Below, piece by piece: positions 35,801 to 47,911 of a stretch of DNA of 64,000 bases. The notes under the pieces are model-generated. The model did not search any database, was not told the DNA's origin, and saw only the letters and a list, made by a program, of their open reading frames with translations. The DNA is from Guyparkeria halophila. Lineage in GTDB: Bacteria; Pseudomonadota; Gammaproteobacteria; Halothiobacillales; Halothiobacillaceae. The stretch spans positions 2,115,501 through 2,179,500 of the forward strand of contig NZ_CP140153.1 in assembly GCF_034479635.1 (NCBI RefSeq), written 5' to 3'. Numbering within the stretch: the stretch's first letter is position 1; every line of letters starts with the position of its first letter. The translations under genes were made by a program, and so were the position numbers.

Positions 35801-37123
35801 TCAGCCGCCGAACGCCATATTCAGCAATTGATTGGCCGACGTGCCGTTGAGCTGGAGATTGCCCTGTCGGAAGTCGATGGTGGTAGTGACCACGCCATCC
35901 TCGACACTGACCCAGCCCTGGGCAACCAACGGAGCAAGTTGCTCCTCGACGATCCCGACACGCTGCCCACGGGCCGCCGCGGACTTCTCGAGCAAGGCCA
36001 GCGGCATCTCGAGGCTGCCCTCGATCACCAGCGCACTGAGCATCGCCATCCACATCATCGGGTTGGGCTCGCCCTTGCTCACGCCGGCCGGCAATTCGGC
36101 GGCAAGCGTGATCTCGGTGTCACCCTCGGCGGTGGTGGCACGCAACGGCTCGATGGCGATGCGCGGCCCATGGCTCAGCAGGGCGGGCAGTTCGGCAACC
36201 ACGGCATCGGTGAGGGCCTGGTCGATCGATGCCCCGCGCGCCGCAAGCTCTTGCAAGGTCTCCATCCGTTCGACCAGCGCACGCACCGCGGCGGCGTCCA
36301 GACGATCGACCGCGAGCCGCATCTCGGCATCACGGAATGCCTCGCCCTCGACCACGGCCTCGCCGACCTCGTAGGCAACGGCAAAGCCCCACTGAGCCTC
36401 GTCACGCGCCGAATCGAACCGCAGGATGAAATCCTCGACCCGACCCTGTCCGGTCGCCTCGGCAATCTCGAGGCGATCGATCTCGAACCGACCTTCACTG
36501 TCCCAGACGAATCCATCGTCGGCGACCTGCCCGGAGGCAATCAGGCGCAGCCCCTCGGTAACCACGGCCGAGCCGGACTCGACGCCATCCGCCTTGTCAT
36601 CGACGGCCAACCGCTCGCCGTCGAGGCGATAGTCGAAGTGACCAGCGGCCGTCGTGTCGAGTGCGATGTCCGCCCCGGAAAAGTCGACGCCATCGCGCTT
36701 GACCGCCGGGATGCGACCAGTCGAATGGCTGGCACCGGTCGGGTACAGGGCGGTAGCCAGGGTGAAGTCGGCATCGTCACCGAACACCTCGGCCAAGGAA
36801 TCGCGGAGCTCGGGGTCGGTCGGCTCCCATGTGGTATGAACGGTGGCGTACCGCCCGTCGATGCCCGGCATCTGGTCGATGCGATGCGTAAGCGTCACGC
36901 GCACCGGCTCCTGTTCGGGCAGGCGCAGCAGCAGCTCGGACTCGGCCCGGGATTCGAGATAACCGCGCTGATAGTCGGTCACCTCCAGTTCCATCGCATC
37001 ACGCGTGCCCGGGAAGCCCTCGACCTCGGCCAGGGTGCGTTCCATCACATGTCCGGTAACGAACGGGGCGGCGGCAAGGATGGCCGCGACCACGACCACC
37101 ACGGCAAGAATCAGACGTTTCAT
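35801..37123 (-). CDS. DUF945 (YdgA-family) protein
   Basis: A 440-aa protein with one N-terminal membrane helix or signal anchor (MKRLILAVVVVVAAILAAAP) and a long periplasmic body. The early motif 'GFPGTRDAMELEVTDYQRGYLESRAESEL' is typical of DUF945 (YdgA in E. coli). The role is unknown; a cell-envelope function is likely from location. The start is ATG at 37121-37123 with GGAG eight bases upstream. It is inserted between secA and argJ, which are direct neighbours in several relatives. Confidence 0.85.
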   Translation of the reverse strand: MKRLILAVVVVVAAILAAAPFVTGHVMERTLAEVEGFPGTRDAMELEVTDYQRGYLESRAESELLLRLPEQEPVRVTLTHRIDQMPGIDGRYATVHTTWEPTDPELRDSLAEVFGDDADFTLATALYPTGASHSTGRIPAVKRDGVDFSGADIALDTTAAGHFDYRLDGERLAVDDKADGVESGSAVVTEGLRLIASGQVADDGFVWDSEGRFEIDRLEIAEATGQGRVEDFILRFDSARDEAQWGFAVAYEVGEAVVEGEAFRDAEMRLAVDRLDAAAVRALVERMETLQELAARGASIDQALTDAVVAELPALLSHGPRIAIEPLRATTAEGDTEITLAAELPAGVSKGEPNPMMWMAMLSALVIEGSLEMPLALLEKSAAARGQRVGIVEEQLAPLVAQGWVSVEDGVVTTTIDFRQGNLQLNGTSANQLLNMAFGG

Positions 37124-37167
37124 TCCCTGTCTCCTGATCAGATATTTCTCGGCGGGTAAAACCGCCC

Positions 37168-39966
<2,799 letters not shown>

Positions 39967-40231
39967 GTCCTATCCCGTGTTTCGACAAACCACGCCAATG
40001 CGGCGCGCGAAAAATGAGGAACCACCGTGGTCGCCGAGCGCCCCGACGGCGCTGCGAAACGCGACCGGTCCGAGGGCTCGGCGTGCCGAAAAAGCGGCGG
40101 AGCGGATCCGCGGGCAGTTCCTTGGCAAATGCGCTGAATCTTACGGCAGATGCGTGGATAATGATAGGCGGCGAGCCGTGCCCCACGCCCGGCCCCGCGC
40201 CCGTCACAACCCCGTCACGAAAGGCCGCGCG

Positions 40232-40684
40232 ATGAATCTGGAACGCTACCGCCTGAACAACCCCACGCTGGCCGGCATTCTCGACCGGGTGGCCCTGATC
40301 CGGGGCTACCAGGCAATCGTCGACGGCCTGGTGCCGGGCCGTTCCGGAATGAGCGTGCAGGTGCTCAATGTCAACGAACAGACGCTGACCATCGGCGTGC
40401 CCAGCGCGGCGGTCGCCAGCCGGCTGCGTTTCGAGGCCCCCGATCTGCTTGCCCGATTGCACAAGGCACTCGAGGCACACCCCGGCGCCCCGCGACCGGC
40501 GAGCATCCGGGTGCGCATCACCTCCGGCCGCCCCCCGATGAGACCGAAGCCTCGCGACCATGATCGACCCGCCTCGCAGGCGGGCAGCCAGGCACTGCAC
40601 TACCTGGCGGAGGCGCAGTCGGGCAGTGACCTTTCGCGGGCATTGGAGCGGCTTTCCCAGGCGATCAAGCCGACGCAGGATTAA
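40232..40684 (+). CDS. dciA: DciA-family (DUF721) protein, replicative helicase loader
   Basis: A 150-aa DUF721 protein. The N-terminal KH-like core (about 1-95) includes 'LAGILDRVALIRGYQAIVDGLVP' and 'LTIGVPSAAVASRLRFEAPDLLARL'; the C-terminal third is basic, low-complexity and probably disordered. DciA loads DnaB-type helicase in bacteria lacking DnaC/DnaI, implying such a system here. The start is ATG at 40232 with AAGG eight bases upstream. Being next to secA and near lpxC matches the usual gammaproteobacterial position of DUF721 genes. Confidence 0.85.
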   Translation: MNLERYRLNNPTLAGILDRVALIRGYQAIVDGLVPGRSGMSVQVLNVNEQTLTIGVPSAAVASRLRFEAPDLLARLHKALEAHPGAPRPASIRVRITSGRPPMRPKPRDHDRPASQAGSQALHYLAEAQSGSDLSRALERLSQAIKPTQD

Positions 40685-40740
40685 TCGACGGCCAAGGCAA
40701 TGATCGTGGCTGGCACGACCGCCCTGCCCCGCGACAATGC

Positions 40741-41298
40741 TCAGAGCATCTGGGGCAAGAACTGGTCTCGGCGGTCAATGGTCTGACCGGAAACCATGAA
40801 CACGCCGTCACCGGTGTAGTGGAGGGTCTCCGGATAGACCGGCTCGGGGGCAACGCGGGCGAGGACGACCTCGAAGACGAAGAAGTTGCGGTCTTCCACC
40901 AGCCGATCGTCGACCAGCCGGCATTCGAAATTGGCGTGGCATTCGGCCACACGGGGCACCGCCACGGACCCACCCGGTTCGGCGGTCAGATGGAAACGCT
41001 CGAACTTGTCGATCAGCTCACCGCTGGTATTGCCGACACCGATGACCTCGTCGATCAGGTCCGCCGTCGGCAGGTTGATCACGCATTCGCCGGAGCGGCG
41101 AACCAGGTCGAAGCTGTGGTTGCCTGCGGCAATCACGCAGCCGACCGTGGAGGGCGAGAACGCCATCACGGTATGCCAGCCCAGGGTCATGATGTCGCGC
41201 TCGCCGTCACAGGCCGAGGAAACCAGCACCACGGGACCGGGTTCGAGGTAGCGGCGGACCTTCTCCACCGGGAAATCGACTTTTGACGGCCTGTCCAT
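40741..41298 (-). CDS. Flavin reductase-like (FMN-binding split barrel) protein
   Basis: A 185-aa protein of the DIM6/NTAB flavoprotein family. Its pattern includes 'PVVLVSSACDGERDIMTLGWHTVMAFSPSTVGCVIA', then 'RRSGECVINLPTADLIDEV' and 'ECHANFECRLVDDRLVEDRNFFVFEVV', typical of split-barrel FMN proteins. It could be a flavin reductase for a monooxygenase or a stand-alone flavoprotein; no partner gene is nearby. The start is ATG at 41296-41298. It is convergent with dciA (56 bp). Confidence 0.87.
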   Translation of the reverse strand: MDRPSKVDFPVEKVRRYLEPGPVVLVSSACDGERDIMTLGWHTVMAFSPSTVGCVIAAGNHSFDLVRRSGECVINLPTADLIDEVIGVGNTSGELIDKFERFHLTAEPGGSVAVPRVAECHANFECRLVDDRLVEDRNFFVFEVVLARVAPEPVYPETLHYTGDGVFMVSGQTIDRRDQFLPQML

Positions 41299-41350
41299 GC
41301 CCGGACCTTAGATCAGGCAGGAGACACCTGCCCCGCGCCCAGCCTGATCC

Positions 41351-41854
41351 TCAGAGGGCGTGCCAGTCGAAGGCGGACGGCTTGGACCGGGCCGGCAGCC
41401 GCCCGCGGCGCACCAGTCCCTCGATACGCGTGAAGACGTCGGCGCGACCAAAGGGCTTTTTCATGAAGTCGTCCGAGCCGAGCCGGTCGAGCACCATGCG
41501 GGCCATCGACTGCTCGTCGCCACTGATCATGATGACCGGCACCTTGGCGGTCGCCGGATCCTGGCGCAGGCGGCGCAGGGCGGCAAAGCCGTTCATGCCG
41601 GGAAGCAGGATATCGAGGAAGATCAGGTCCGGTGGGTACTGGCGCGCCAGCTGCAGACCCGATTCGGCATCGCCGGCGGCGATCGGTTCATACTCGTTCT
41701 GGCTGAGCATCCGGCTCAGGATCTTGACCACGGTCTTGGAGTCATCGATCACCAGGATGCGGCATCCTCGCGGCGCCTCGTAACGGCGCGCCCGACGACG
41801 ATCCCCAGATTTCCGCAGCCCCAACAGGCCGCTCATGCGACGCATGTAGCCCAT
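41351..41854 (-). CDS. Single-domain response regulator with basic N-terminal extension
   Basis: A 167-aa protein. Residues 31-150 form a CheY/PilG-like receiver with acidic pair D37-D38, phospho-acceptor D81 in FLDILLPG, a Ser switch in 'MISGDEQ' and Lys in 'FMKKPFG'. The first 30 residues are strongly basic (GLRKSGDRRRARRYEAPRG). No output domain is present. It resembles PilG/TsrA-type receivers that act by protein contact, but no pil or che genes are nearby, so its partner kinase is unknown. The start is ATG at 41852-41854 with AAGGAG eight bases upstream. Confidence 0.87.
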   Translation of the reverse strand: MGYMRRMSGLLGLRKSGDRRRARRYEAPRGCRILVIDDSKTVVKILSRMLSQNEYEPIAAGDAESGLQLARQYPPDLIFLDILLPGMNGFAALRRLRQDPATAKVPVIMISGDEQSMARMVLDRLGSDDFMKKPFGRADVFTRIEGLVRRGRLPARSKPSAFDWHAL

Positions 41855-41994
41855 GACACATCTCCTTGTGGTTGGTTGATCGCACCGGCCTTCCCGGCCG
41901 GCGCACGTTCGACGATCCTGTCGAAACAAATCGCGACGTAGTGTTACCCACGCCGCCGCTGCTGTCCACCGGGCAGCCATCTCCGGTCGCCAGC

Positions 41995-42024
41995 AAAAGG
42001 AAGACCCGGCGCAAACCGGGTCTT
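41995..42024 (-). terminator. Terminator after lpxC
   Basis: Stem AAGACCCGG/CCGGGTCTT (42001-42009 and 42016-42024) with a 6-base loop; on the minus strand it is followed by CC then TTTT (41995-41998). It ends the lpxC transcript before the receiver gene. Confidence 0.75.
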
Positions 42025-42038
42025 GTCAGTCCCTATCC

Positions 42039-42956
42039 TTACTCGGCGATCTGGGCCGCCGGGCGGGAGAACGACACCGGGGGCGGCTCCTCGTTCTCGA
42101 AGGTCACCACCTCGTAGGCCGACTCCTTCGCCAACAGCGCCCGCAGCAGCTGGTTGTTCAGCGCATGGCCCGACTTGTGACCGGTGAAACTGCCGATCAC
42201 GCTGCAGCCGAGCAGATAGAGATCGCCGATGGCATCGAGGATCTTGTGCTTGACGAACTCGTCGCCGTAGCGCAGCCCGTCCTCGTTGAGGATGTGCTCC
42301 TCGCCGACGACGATGGCGTTGTCCACCGAGCCGCCCAGCGCGAGATTGCGCGAGCGCATCATCTCCAGATCGCTCATGAAGCCGAAGGTCCGTGCCCGGG
42401 CCACTTCCTTGACGAAGGAGGTCGAGGAGAAATCGATCTCGGCCAAGCGCGCCGACTTGTCGAGCACCGGGTGGTTGAAGTCGATCGACATCGCGACGCG
42501 AAAGCCCTCGTGCGGGTCAAAGCGCACCCAGCGATCACCGTCGATCACCTCGACCGGCTCGAGGATGCGGATGAAACGCTTGTGGGCGTCCTGCTCCTCG
42601 ATGCCTGCCGACTGGATCAGGAAGACAAACGGGCTGGCGCTGCCGTCCATGATCGGCATTTCCGGGCCGTCGATCTCGACCACGCAGTTGTCGATACCCA
42701 AACCGGCCAGCGCCGACATCAGGTGCTCGACCGTGGATATCTTCACACCGTCCTTGACCAGGGTGGTGGACAGCTGGGTCTCGCCGACATTGAAGGCGTG
42801 CCCCGGAATGGTCGCATCGTTCCCGAGGTCCACTCGGTGAAAGACGATACCGCTGTCCACGGGCGCCGGGCGCAGCGTCAGGCGGACCTGCTCGCCGGTG
42901 TGCAGGCCGATCCCCGTGGCGCGAATGGTGTTGCGGAGTGTGCGTTGCTGAACCAA
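42039..42956 (-). CDS. lpxC: UDP-3-O-acyl-N-acetylglucosamine deacetylase
   Basis: Committed step of lipid A synthesis; a zinc amidase in the cytoplasm. The motif '[17 protein letters not shown]' carries the first zinc His; '[17 protein letters not shown]' supplies His and Asp; 'HKSGHALNN' the catalytic His. The start is unusual: aligning with the family's MIKQRTL gives TTG at 42954-42956 ([15 protein letters not shown]), 305 aa, exactly the E. coli length. A second TTG five codons upstream is possible; no ATG fits. Weak initiation could limit LpxC, whose level is tightly controlled. It is not next to ftsZ here. Confidence 0.93.
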   Translation of the reverse strand: MVQQRTLRNTIRATGIGLHTGEQVRLTLRPAPVDSGIVFHRVDLGNDATIPGHAFNVGETQLSTTLVKDGVKISTVEHLMSALAGLGIDNCVVEIDGPEMPIMDGSASPFVFLIQSAGIEEQDAHKRFIRILEPVEVIDGDRWVRFDPHEGFRVAMSIDFNHPVLDKSARLAEIDFSSTSFVKEVARARTFGFMSDLEMMRSRNLALGGSVDNAIVVGEEHILNEDGLRYGDEFVKHKILDAIGDLYLLGCSVIGSFTGHKSGHALNNQLLRALLAKESAYEVVTFENEEPPPVSFSRPAAQIAE

Positions 42957-43060
42957 GATCGAAGAACCCAAGCTGGTAAATCGGGTAATTATCGCACGCT
43001 AATGGATGCGAAAAAACACGGCATGACCGCGGATTTACCCCCATTGCGACCGACCGTCCC

Positions 43061-43092
43061 AAAAGAAAGACCCCCGGGGGTGCCGGGGGGTC
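43061..43092 (-). terminator. Terminator after htpG
   Basis: Stem GACCCCC/GGGGGTC (43069-43075 and 43086-43092) with additional GC pairing inside, followed on the minus strand by TCTTTCTTTT. It lies just downstream of the htpG stop. Confidence 0.8.
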
Positions 43093-43124
43093 CGTCTGAT
43101 GGCATTCACTGATTGGTTGGACCG

Positions 43125-45008
43125 TCAGGCGAGCAGACGGTTCAACCGGCTGACAAAGTCGGCCGAGTCGCCCAGCTTGCCGCCCTCGGCCAGCATCGCC
43201 TGGCCGTAGAGCACATGGGCGATGTCGGCGAAGCGCGCCTCGTCGGCCTCACCCTCGGCCTGCTTGAGCAGACGGTGATCCGGGTTGATCTCGAGGATCG
43301 GCTTGCTCTCGGGCATCGCCTGACCGGCCTGCTCGAGGATGCGCTGCAGGTGCAGGCTGACATCGCCCTCGTCGGTCACGAGGCAGGCCGGGGATTCGAC
43401 CAGGCGCCGCGAACGACGCACGTCCTTGACCTCCTCGCCCAGGGTGTCCTTGAGACGCTTGATCAGCGCCTCGTGCTCCTGCTTCTCTTCCTCGGACTCG
43501 TCCTCTTCCTCCTCGTCGACGTCGATCTTGGCCTTGGTGACCGACTTGAGCGTCTTGCCCTCGAATTCGGTCAGGTGGGCCATGACCCACTCGTCGACGC
43601 GATCGGAGAGCAGCAGCACCTCGATGCCCTTCTTGCGAAAGATCTCCAGGTGCGGCGAGGCGAGCGCCGCCTGGTAGGAGTCGGCGATGATGTAGTAGAT
43701 CTCGTCCTGGCCCTCGGGCATCCGCTCGATGTAGTCGGCCAAGGAGACCGTCTCCTCGTCGCCCTCTCCTTTCGTGGAGGCGAAACGCAGCAGGCCGGCA
43801 ATCTTCTCCTTGTTGGCAGCATCCTCGCCGACGCCCTCTTTCAGCACGCGGCCGAAGGTCTGCCAGAACTCGGCATACTTCTCGGCCTCGTTTTTGGCCA
43901 TCTTCTCCAGCAGCGAGAGCACGCGCTTGACCGACCCTGAACGGATGGTGTCGAGCACGCGATTGGACTGCAGGATCTCGCGCGAGACGTTCAGCGGCAG
44001 GTCGGCCGAGTCGATCACGCCGCGAACGAAGCGCAGGTAGCGCGGCATCAGCTTGTCGGCGTCGTCCATGATGAACACGCGCTTGACGTACAGCTTCACA
44101 CCATGGCTCTGCTCGGGCTCGAACAGGTCGAACGGCGCGCGCTTGGGGACATAGAGCAGCGAGGTGTATTCGACCTTGCCCTCGACCTGGTTGTGCGCCC
44201 AGGTCAGCGGCGGCTCCCAGTCGTGCGAGACGTGCTTGTAGAACTCGGTGTACTCCTCGTCCGTGATCTCGCTCTTGGGGCGGGTCCACAGTGCGTTGGC
44301 ATCATTCACCGTCTCCCAGCGACCCGGGATCTCGGTCTCGTTGCCCTCATCGTCCTTCTCGGTCTTGGGCGCCACCCACATCTGGACGGGGAAGTTGATG
44401 TGGTCGGAGTACTTGCGGATCACCGAGCGCAGACGGAAGTCGTCGGCGAATTCCTGCTGGTCCTCGCGCAGATGCAAGACGATGCGGGTGCCGCGCTCGG
44501 GCTTGTCGACCGTCTCGATGGTGTACTCACCCTCGCCGCTGGAGGTCCAGCGCACGCCGTGCTCGGCGCCGACGCCCGCGCGGCGGGTGGTCAGCTCGAC
44601 GTGGTCGGCGACGATGAAGGCCGAGTAGAAGCCCACGCCGAACTGGCCGATCTGCTGGAGATCCTGCTTCTTGCCGGCCTCGAGCTGCTCGAGGAACGCC
44701 TTGGTGCCCGAGTGGGCAATGGTGCCGATGTGCTCGACCACCTCCTCGTGGTTCATGCCGATGCCGTTGTCGTCGATCGTGACGGTCTTGGCCTCGCTGT
44801 CGAAGGTCACCCGAACGCGCAGGTCCTTGTCGTCTTCGTAGAGGCCATCGTCGGCAAGGGCCTCGAAACGCAGCTTGTCGCAGGCATCCGATGCATTCGA
44901 GATCAGCTCGCGGAGGAACACCTCCGGGTTGGAGTACAGCGAATGGATCATCAGGCGAAGCAGCTGCTTCACCTCGGTCTGGAAGGCATGCGTCTGGGCT
45001 TGACTCAT
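43125..45008 (-). CDS. htpG: Molecular chaperone HtpG (Hsp90)
   Basis: Cytosolic ATP-dependent chaperone. The protein is 627 aa (E. coli 624). The GHKL ATP site is clear: 'ELISNASDACDKLR', 'IDDNGIGMNHEEV', 'IGQFGVGFYSAFIVAD'. The middle and C-terminal domains are complete. The start is ATG at 45006-45008 (MSQAQTHAFQTEVKQLL); a very long upstream open frame is antisense shadow of other sequence. It stands alone, with a terminator behind it. Confidence 0.97.
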   Translation of the reverse strand: MSQAQTHAFQTEVKQLLRLMIHSLYSNPEVFLRELISNASDACDKLRFEALADDGLYEDDKDLRVRVTFDSEAKTVTIDDNGIGMNHEEVVEHIGTIAHSGTKAFLEQLEAGKKQDLQQIGQFGVGFYSAFIVADHVELTTRRAGVGAEHGVRWTSSGEGEYTIETVDKPERGTRIVLHLREDQQEFADDFRLRSVIRKYSDHINFPVQMWVAPKTEKDDEGNETEIPGRWETVNDANALWTRPKSEITDEEYTEFYKHVSHDWEPPLTWAHNQVEGKVEYTSLLYVPKRAPFDLFEPEQSHGVKLYVKRVFIMDDADKLMPRYLRFVRGVIDSADLPLNVSREILQSNRVLDTIRSGSVKRVLSLLEKMAKNEAEKYAEFWQTFGRVLKEGVGEDAANKEKIAGLLRFASTKGEGDEETVSLADYIERMPEGQDEIYYIIADSYQAALASPHLEIFRKKGIEVLLLSDRVDEWVMAHLTEFEGKTLKSVTKAKIDVDEEEEDESEEEKQEHEALIKRLKDTLGEEVKDVRRSRRLVESPACLVTDEGDVSLHLQRILEQAGQAMPESKPILEINPDHRLLKQAEGEADEARFADIAHVLYGQAMLAEGGKLGDSADFVSRLNRLLA

Positions 45009-45150
45009 GGAAGCGGGTCTCCGTCTTGTCACTCGGATTGGGTTCGGTACGACAGCGGCCGGCAAGGGGCCGGGCGCCATCAACGCCGTGGAGATAGGGA
45101 CATCGGGCGGGATTTCAAGTCCCAGGGGAAAGCCGCCCGACGCATGCGGA

Positions 45151-45878
45151 TCAGAAGGTAATCCGCATCGGCAGGCCGCAGGCATCCAGCGGTGGCTCGG
45201 ATGGCAGACACACGCCGTTGCCGCTCGCCCAGCGATGCGCGCTCCAGAGCACGGCAAAGGCATCGAGCATGTCGTCCTCCTTGACCCGGGTACCGGCCAG
45301 CTGGGCCACCGCGGACTCGACCGCCGCCATGCCGAACGCATCGGCCACCAGATCACGCCGGCGATAGATGCCGTCGATACGGTGCTTGGAGGCGGGCAAA
45401 GGGACACCCTCGTTCATGGCGAGAAACGAAAGCTCGGGATGCACCTCGACCAGCCGCTCGCGCCAGACCTCCTGTTCGCCCAGGAACGCATCGACCTCGC
45501 GCACCCGGGGAAATAGATTCCAGGCCTGCACGGAGATCCCCCGACCGCTGACGCGCCGGGAGAGGTCGGATGCCTCGGCATGAGTCGCCGCGGCCAACGC
45601 GGGACGCAACGGTGCCGGAAACACCGACGCCCGCCTTGCACCCAACCGGTCGCGCGCCGTCAGGTCGCAATCGCGGGGCTCCCCCTCGGACAGGCCGATG
45701 GGCATATCGATGCTCGCGAGCCGAATGTCACCGAAAGAGGCCAGCACGCCCTCGAGGTCCGGAGCCACCATCGCCCGCACCTCGTCAGCCACACCGGGGT
45801 GTTCCGGCTGGGCTACCGCCACCCAGCCACCCAGCCACCCGGGCAGCCGTCGATGCCGACGATCCAGTGCGCGCTCAT
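45151..45878 (-). pseudogene. DUF429 protein gene, frameshifted by an 8-bp tandem duplication
   Basis: The real start is the ATG at 45876-45878: MSAHWIVGIDGCPGGWVAG, the DUF429 N-terminus with its conserved IDGCPxGWV. That frame stops at 45813. The rest of the family (LASIDMPIGLSEGEPRDCD, VEVHPELSFLAMN, DDMLDAFAVLWSA) is in the next frame down to 45151. The break falls in three tandem copies of an 8-bp unit (45817-45840). With two copies the sequence reads GCPGGWVAVAQPEHPG and the frame is restored, about 239 aa. DUF429 proteins have an RNase H-like fold and unknown function. It could be a recent pseudogene, a phase-variable gene or an assembly error. Confidence 0.85.
45817..45840. repeat. 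Three tandem copies of an 8-bp unit (AGCCACCC)
   Basis: CGCCACCC (45817-45824, one mismatch), AGCCACCC (45825-45832) and AGCCACCC (45833-45840). The extra copy shifts the reading frame of the DUF429 gene. Confidence 0.92.
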
Positions 45879-45920
45879 GGCATTTCTCCCCGGCGCTTCC
45901 CGTTTTTGCACCATCCCACA

Positions 45921-45956
45921 AAAAGCGAAACCCCCGTCACCGAAGGTGCGGGGGTT
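45921..45956 (-). terminator. Terminator after rplS
   Basis: Stem AACCCCCG/CGGGGGTT (45929-45936 and 45949-45956), extended by CACC/GGTG, and on the minus strand followed by TTCGCTTTTT. It closes the rpsP-rimM-trmD-rplS operon. Confidence 0.87.
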
Positions 45957-45978
45957 CGTTTCGTCGACCGGGGCCGAA

Positions 45979-46326
45979 TCAGCCCAGACGCTCGCGGATG
46001 CGGGCGGCCTTGCCGGTACGACCACGGAGGTAGTACAGCTTGGCACGACGAACGTCACCGCGACGCTTGACGTTGATCGCGGCGATCTGCGGGCTGTAGG
46101 TCTGGAAGACGCGCTCCAGGCCCTCGCCGTAGGAGATCTTGCGCAGGGTGAACGACGAGTTCAGGCCGCGGTTGCGCATGGCAATCACGACACCCTCGAA
46201 CGCCTGCAGACGCTCGCGGTCACCTTCCTTTACCCGTACGTCGACGGAAACCGTGTCGCCGGGGCCGAATTCCGGCACCTCGCGGGTCATTTGCTCGGCT
46301 TCGATTTTCTGGATGATCTCGCTCAT
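45979..46326 (-). CDS. rplS: 50S ribosomal protein L19
   Basis: 115-aa protein at the 30S/50S interface. The sequence shows the family pattern '[33 protein letters not shown]', '[22 protein letters not shown]' and '[25 protein letters not shown]'. The ATG at 46324-46326 overlaps the trmD stop as ATGA. It is the last gene of the rpsP operon. Confidence 0.98.
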   Translation of the reverse strand: MSEIIQKIEAEQMTREVPEFGPGDTVSVDVRVKEGDRERLQAFEGVVIAMRNRGLNSSFTLRKISYGEGLERVFQTYSPQIAAINVKRRGDVRRAKLYYLRGRTGKAARIRERLG

Positions 46327-47120
46327 TTTCCGCCACCTGTTATCAATCGCGTGTCTGTTGGCTGCCCGGGGTTGTCATTGCTGCCCGCGAGCCAGTGTCT
46401 TTCCAGTGCCGCCCGTTCGTTGTCGGTCGGCCCGTGTTGCAAAAATAGGTCCGGTCGTCGCCGGGCCGTGGTCATCAGCGCCTGCTCCGATCGCCACTCG
46501 GCGATCCGCCGATGGTCGCCGCTGGAGAGCACCGCGGGCACCCCGCGTCCTTCCCACTCCGGCGGCCGCGTGTAGTGCGGGTGGTCCAGCCGGTCGGCCT
46601 CGAAGGAGTCTTCGACCACCGACTGGGCGTCCCCGACCACGTCGGGCAGGCGCCTGGCAATCGCGTCCACGACCACCATCGCCGCCAGCTCGCCACCCGA
46701 GAGCACCAGGTCGCCGAGGGAATACTCGACGTCCACCCGGGAGTCGAGCAGGCGCTGATCAAAGCCCTCGTAACGACCGCAGACAAGCACCAGCGGCTGT
46801 TCACGCTCGGCCCAATCGGCAATCACGTGCCTGTCGAGCCTTTGACCCTGCGGCGAGAGGGCCACGACCAGCGGTCGCGTCCCCCCGTCCTCGTCGACGG
46901 CAGCGTCGATCGCGCCGCTGATCGGCCCGGGCTGCAACAGCATCCCCGGCCCGCCCCCGAAGGGACGGTCGTCGACCCGACGATTGCGGTCCGCCGACCA
47001 GTCGCGCGGATTGTAGCCCGCCACGGTCAGGCGCCCTTTCTCGATCGCGGCGCGGACCATGCCGCAGCGGTTCCCCGCGCTCACCAGTTCGGGGAACAGG
47101 GTCACCACCGAAATCTGCAT
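46323..47120 (-). CDS. trmD: tRNA (guanine-N1)-methyltransferase
   Basis: Forms m1G37 in tRNAs reading CNN codons, preventing +1 frameshifting. The protein is 265 aa, a SPOUT methyltransferase. '[13 protein letters not shown]', '[17 protein letters not shown]' and '[32 protein letters not shown]' form the knotted SAM site. The ATG at 47118-47120 overlaps the rimM stop by one base (TGATG), and the stop overlaps rplS. Confidence 0.97.
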   Translation of the reverse strand: MQISVVTLFPELVSAGNRCGMVRAAIEKGRLTVAGYNPRDWSADRNRRVDDRPFGGGPGMLLQPGPISGAIDAAVDEDGGTRPLVVALSPQGQRLDRHVIADWAEREQPLVLVCGRYEGFDQRLLDSRVDVEYSLGDLVLSGGELAAMVVVDAIARRLPDVVGDAQSVVEDSFEADRLDHPHYTRPPEWEGRGVPAVLSSGDHRRIAEWRSEQALMTTARRRPDLFLQHGPTDNERAALERHWLAGSNDNPGQPTDTRLITGGGK

Positions 47121-47641
47121 CAGAAATCGGGGTCCCAGTCGACCTCGATTCGACGGGCATCGAGATCGACACCCCGGATGACCTCGTCAGGAAGGAAGGG
47201 AATCAAGCGTTCCCGATCTCCCTGCACGACCAGCACGTCATTCGCCCCGGTCTCCATGATGTCTCGCACCTCGCCCAGCACCTGGCCGGAGAGATGCACC
47301 ACCTCGCAACCCATCAGGTCACGCCAGTAGTATTCGTTCGGGCCGGCCGGCGGCAGCGCGTCGCGCCCCACCAGCATCTCGGCCCGGGCCAGCGATTCGA
47401 TTGCCGTACGGTCGTCGACCCCGGCCAGCTTGATGGTCACTCCCTTGGGATGGACCGTCAGCTTCTCGATCTGCGCCGGGCGCGTTTCGCCGCGCTCGGT
47501 GCGCAGGTAGACGTCACGGTAACGCTGGATGTTCTCGATCGGCCGAGTGAACACCTGCAGCCATATCCAGCCCTTGATCCCGTAGGGACGACCCAGCTGG
47601 GCAATGACGACCGGATCGACCGGCCCCGTCGACGCCGTCAC
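47120..47641 (-). CDS. rimM: Ribosome maturation factor RimM
   Basis: Assists 30S head assembly through S19. The protein is 173 aa with an N-terminal beta-barrel ('VVIAQLGRPYGIKGWIWLQVF') and C-terminal PRC barrel ('EYYWRDLMGCEVVHLSGQVLGEV', 'RLIPFLPDEVIRGVDL'). The start is GTG at 47639-47641, three bases after rpsP; no nearby ATG fits the family N-terminus. Second gene of the four-gene operon. Confidence 0.95.
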   Translation of the reverse strand: MTASTGPVDPVVIAQLGRPYGIKGWIWLQVFTRPIENIQRYRDVYLRTERGETRPAQIEKLTVHPKGVTIKLAGVDDRTAIESLARAEMLVGRDALPPAGPNEYYWRDLMGCEVVHLSGQVLGEVRDIMETGANDVLVVQGDRERLIPFLPDEVIRGVDLDARRIEVDWDPDF

Positions 47642-47644
47642 CGC

Positions 47645-47911
47645 TTACTCGGCGGCGGCCGTCGCCTGCTTCTTGCTCTGGCGAACCAGGGAAGCGACGC
47701 GCTCGCTGGTCTGGGCACCACGCTCCTGCCAGAAGGCCAGGCGATCGAGGTCCAGGCGCAGGCGCTCTTCCTGACCACGGGCTACCGGGTTGAAGAACCC
47801 GAGACGCTCGACGTACGAGCCGCTGTCACGCGCGTTGCGCTTGTCGGTGACGACGACGTGGTAGAAGGGCTTCTTTTTGGCACCAGTACGAGCCAGACGA
47901 ATCTTGACCAT
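47645..47911 (-). CDS. rpsP: 30S ribosomal protein S16
   Basis: An 88-aa protein needed for 30S assembly. It opens with [21 protein letters not shown] and contains '[11 protein letters not shown]', both family hallmarks, and ends with a basic, Ala-rich tail. The start is ATG at 47909-47911; an upstream in-frame extension to 47974 lacks the family N-terminus. First gene of rpsP-rimM-trmD-rplS. The 205-bp gap before it, A+T-richer than its surroundings, should hold the operon promoter. Confidence 0.97.
   Translation of the reverse strand: MVKIRLARTGAKKKPFYHVVVTDKRNARDSGSYVERLGFFNPVARGQEERLRLDLDRLAFWQERGAQTSERVASLVRQSKKQATAAAE

Noticed and set aside
39967-40231. secM-like arrest peptide gene upstream of secA
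   Set aside because: No frame with a signal peptide and arrest-type C-terminus is seen in the gap, and dciA is divergent.
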